DNA from: Metopolophium dirhodum
Lineage: Eukaryota > Arthropoda > Insecta > Hemiptera > Aphididae
Reading direction: 5' to 3'
NCBI RefSeq assembly: GCF_019925205.1
Contig: NC_083568.1
Coordinates: forward strand, 10,662,393-10,726,392
Length of the DNA: 64,000 nt
Within the stretch, counting starts at the first letter, position 1. Each line of letters starts with the position of its first letter. A model generated the notes under the pieces. The model saw only the letters and a list, made by a program, of their open reading frames with translations. It did no database searches and was not told the DNA's origin. The position numbers and the translations under genes are program-made. Positions 62,013-64,000 of the stretch are shown one piece after another.

Positions 62013-63239
62013 AATAATTGAAAAAAATATGTAAATAAAAATTAGAAATCAAAGGCAATACATTATACATTACCTATATTAAGTGTTTATTACAATATTA
62101 CATACATTTGATGTGACTATTCTAAGACTTACCTTTACCTACTTAGTACTTGGAAATATTTGGAAAGGTATTTCCCTTTTATATTATTTTACTGTATAAT
62201 TTTTATGTTTATGATTTATTATTATAATCACAGAATCATTTTAATTATTTTTTTACTCATTTTTTATTTTACATACATTACCAAATAAAGACTTCGCATT
62301 TGTATACATAAGATAAAATTTAATCAATAATCCATAAAATATACAATATGACTTATTACAAATTGGTATAGGTAAAACTGTATAATAGGATCTATATTAT
62401 AATCGATGTATTATTAGAGTTTAAAGGAAATGTTATTATAAAAACAATAATAACAAGGGTAAATGTAATATAATTAATAATGTAAGTTATTTTAATATTC
62501 ATAATTTTTATTGTAATGATTGTAAAATATTAAGTTGTAGATTTTTGTATAAAAATATAAATTAAAAACGGTATTGTTAATGTCATGTGAATCGTATTGT
62601 TTATAGTTAAAGCTTAAATTAACTTAAGATAGTTATATATATTTATATTGAAAAAAACAACTGTTAAAATATTTTTGAATTCTTCTTTGTTGAAAATTAA
62701 TTGTTCATATTATTTTACATGTTATATATTTTAGTATTTACCATTTTTATTTTATAAATGTTTAAAGTTTTGTCAATTATTTAATAATAAAATTGTAATA
62801 TTTTTATTTATTTATAAAAGTGTTCATATCTACTATTACAAAATATATTTGTAATTTGTAAACTATGATGATAGGGTAATTAAAAAGCTTATGTTAATTT
62901 TGCATAACCTAATAAAATATAGTAAAATAAAAAGAACGAGATTACGAGAGCAGACATAGCATGAGGAGACTAAATTATAGGTCTATTTTCTCAATATTTA
63001 GATTTTTGGTTCGTTCTTTTTCTATATTTAAAATTGGTATACTAGATAAACACACTTGTCCACATGCGTTTCTTAAGTAATTTTTTATTAGTTAGTTTGT
63101 AAAATGATCGTTCTGCTCCTGCCACAGTGATTGCTGGCATTATAAGAAAAATGATGCAAGCTCTTAAAACGTCTGGAAAACTACAAAATTGAATATAAGG
63201 CTCCTAATATATTGTTACAATAGCAGTTAAAAATTTTAA
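62013..63239. other. 3' flank, AT-rich, nothing recognised
   Basis: No open frame, repeat end or RNA gene could be supported here. Confidence 0.6.
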
Positions 63240-63757
63240 AAAATACATAGGCACAATTTTTTTTTATAATCTTTTAAAGTTTGAATTTTGACGACATTTA
63301 TTAAATTAAGAATTTATAAATTATTTAGTAGTTAAAAATTTATAAAGTGTTCAACTTTTATAACTAAGGATTAAAAATTTAAAACAAAGTGCCATGGAAG
63401 TAATTCATTCTGTAACCAAAAGATCTCAAAAATATGAAAACACAGTTTTTTTTATAGTTATTTTTTGTTCAAATTTATATGAAATTACATATTAAATAAC
63501 TAAGAATAACTAGGTACCTATTTTAGTTATTTTGTTGTAATTTTATAAAATTAATTCAACTTACTGGCTACCGTATTGATAATAAGTTATAACAATATAA
63601 ATATAATATAAAATATTCACACTGACAAACCGTCACCGCTCAGAATCGATTTTCGTATACAATGATATTATATCATTGAATTCAAATTTAATACCATCCA
63701 TTATACAGTAACCCACTTTTAATGTACTGTACATCAGAGCGACATCCACTTGGCCAC
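63240..63757 (-). repeat. Dispersed repeat, family F copy 5 (inverted)
   Basis: On the minus strand it contains 'gtggatgtcgctctgatgta', 'ctgtataatggatggtat', 'gacggtttgtcagtgtga' and 'taaaagttgaacac', in the same order as copies 1, 2 and 4. It carries both the front part shared with copies 1 and 4 and the rear part shared with copy 2. Confidence 0.75.
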
Positions 63758-64000
63758 CTTTTTAGTTCTCATTTTTTGTTGTTTTTTAAGTTCACATTTG
63801 TCGTGGATAGTTAGAATTAATAACATCATTAATTCTTTATAATATGCTGAACCGAAATCGCGATGATGCTTTAATACCTACCTAATATTTTCATTCGAAA
63901 ATCATTTAGACGGGTCGGCGCAGTACCTTCCTAGTTTTGCGTAAACACAATGTGGTGTTCATACAAAAACAATAGTTATTATTGTTATTGTTTTAAATTC

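Noticed and set aside
1..64000. tRNA, rRNA, CRISPR or LTR retrotransposon
   Set aside because: I looked for B-box-like words, regular spacer arrays and paired LTR ends by eye and saw none that held up; a tRNAscan or LTR search would settle this.

Overview
This window looks like aphid nuclear DNA (Hemiptera: Aphididae). That is inferred from very AT-rich intergenic sequence, the recurrent 'taggtacctat' word, GT-AG introns interrupting every gene, many short terminal-inverted-repeat (TIR) elements, and two genes resembling the ABCH subfamily of ABC transporters, known mainly from arthropods. No bacterial gene, tRNA, rRNA or CRISPR array was seen.

Layout. (1) 1-8870: a CpG-rich edge, then AT-rich intergenic DNA packed with foldback and MITE-like repeats. 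(2) 9166-15937, plus strand: a complete 16-exon gene for the 26S proteasome base subunit Rpn1/PSMD2 (894 codons). (3) 16049-31769, minus strand: a long-intron ABC half-transporter gene of at least 14 exons whose reading frame I could follow across every junction. Its ATP-binding motifs are strongly degenerate, and its N-terminal exon or exons were not found. It converges tail-to-tail on Rpn1, with 111 bp between the stop codons. (4) 31770-40300: intergenic DNA leading to a CpG-rich promoter-like block at about 38.86-39.99 kb that ends in a strong splice donor. (5) 39991-55160: a gene-poor, repeat-rich stretch, probably the first intron of the next gene. (6) 55163-61726, plus strand: a complete 15-coding-exon ABC half-transporter (760 aa) with canonical motifs. 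(7) 61727-64000: its 3' flank and an inverted dispersed repeat.

The two ABC genes are divergently oriented paralogs. They share splice phases, and three homologous exons have identical lengths (108, 71 and 87 nt). The plus-strand copy has every catalytic motif: GASGCGKTT, LSGGQ, LLILDE and TTH. In the minus-strand copy, LSGGQ reads LRLSQ, the Walker B glutamate is aspartate and the switch histidine is serine, while the reading frame stays open. An intact but probably catalytically impaired ABCH-like protein is the main finding.

The second finding is a TIR-bounded 870-bp element (28337-29206) that still carries the C-terminal, cysteine-rich end of an integrase-type transposase, plausibly a Ginger-like DNA transposon. 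Other repeats include a hAT MITE with a perfect 8-bp target duplication, two MITE families that appear to insert at TA, a LINE 3' end and a family present in five copies.
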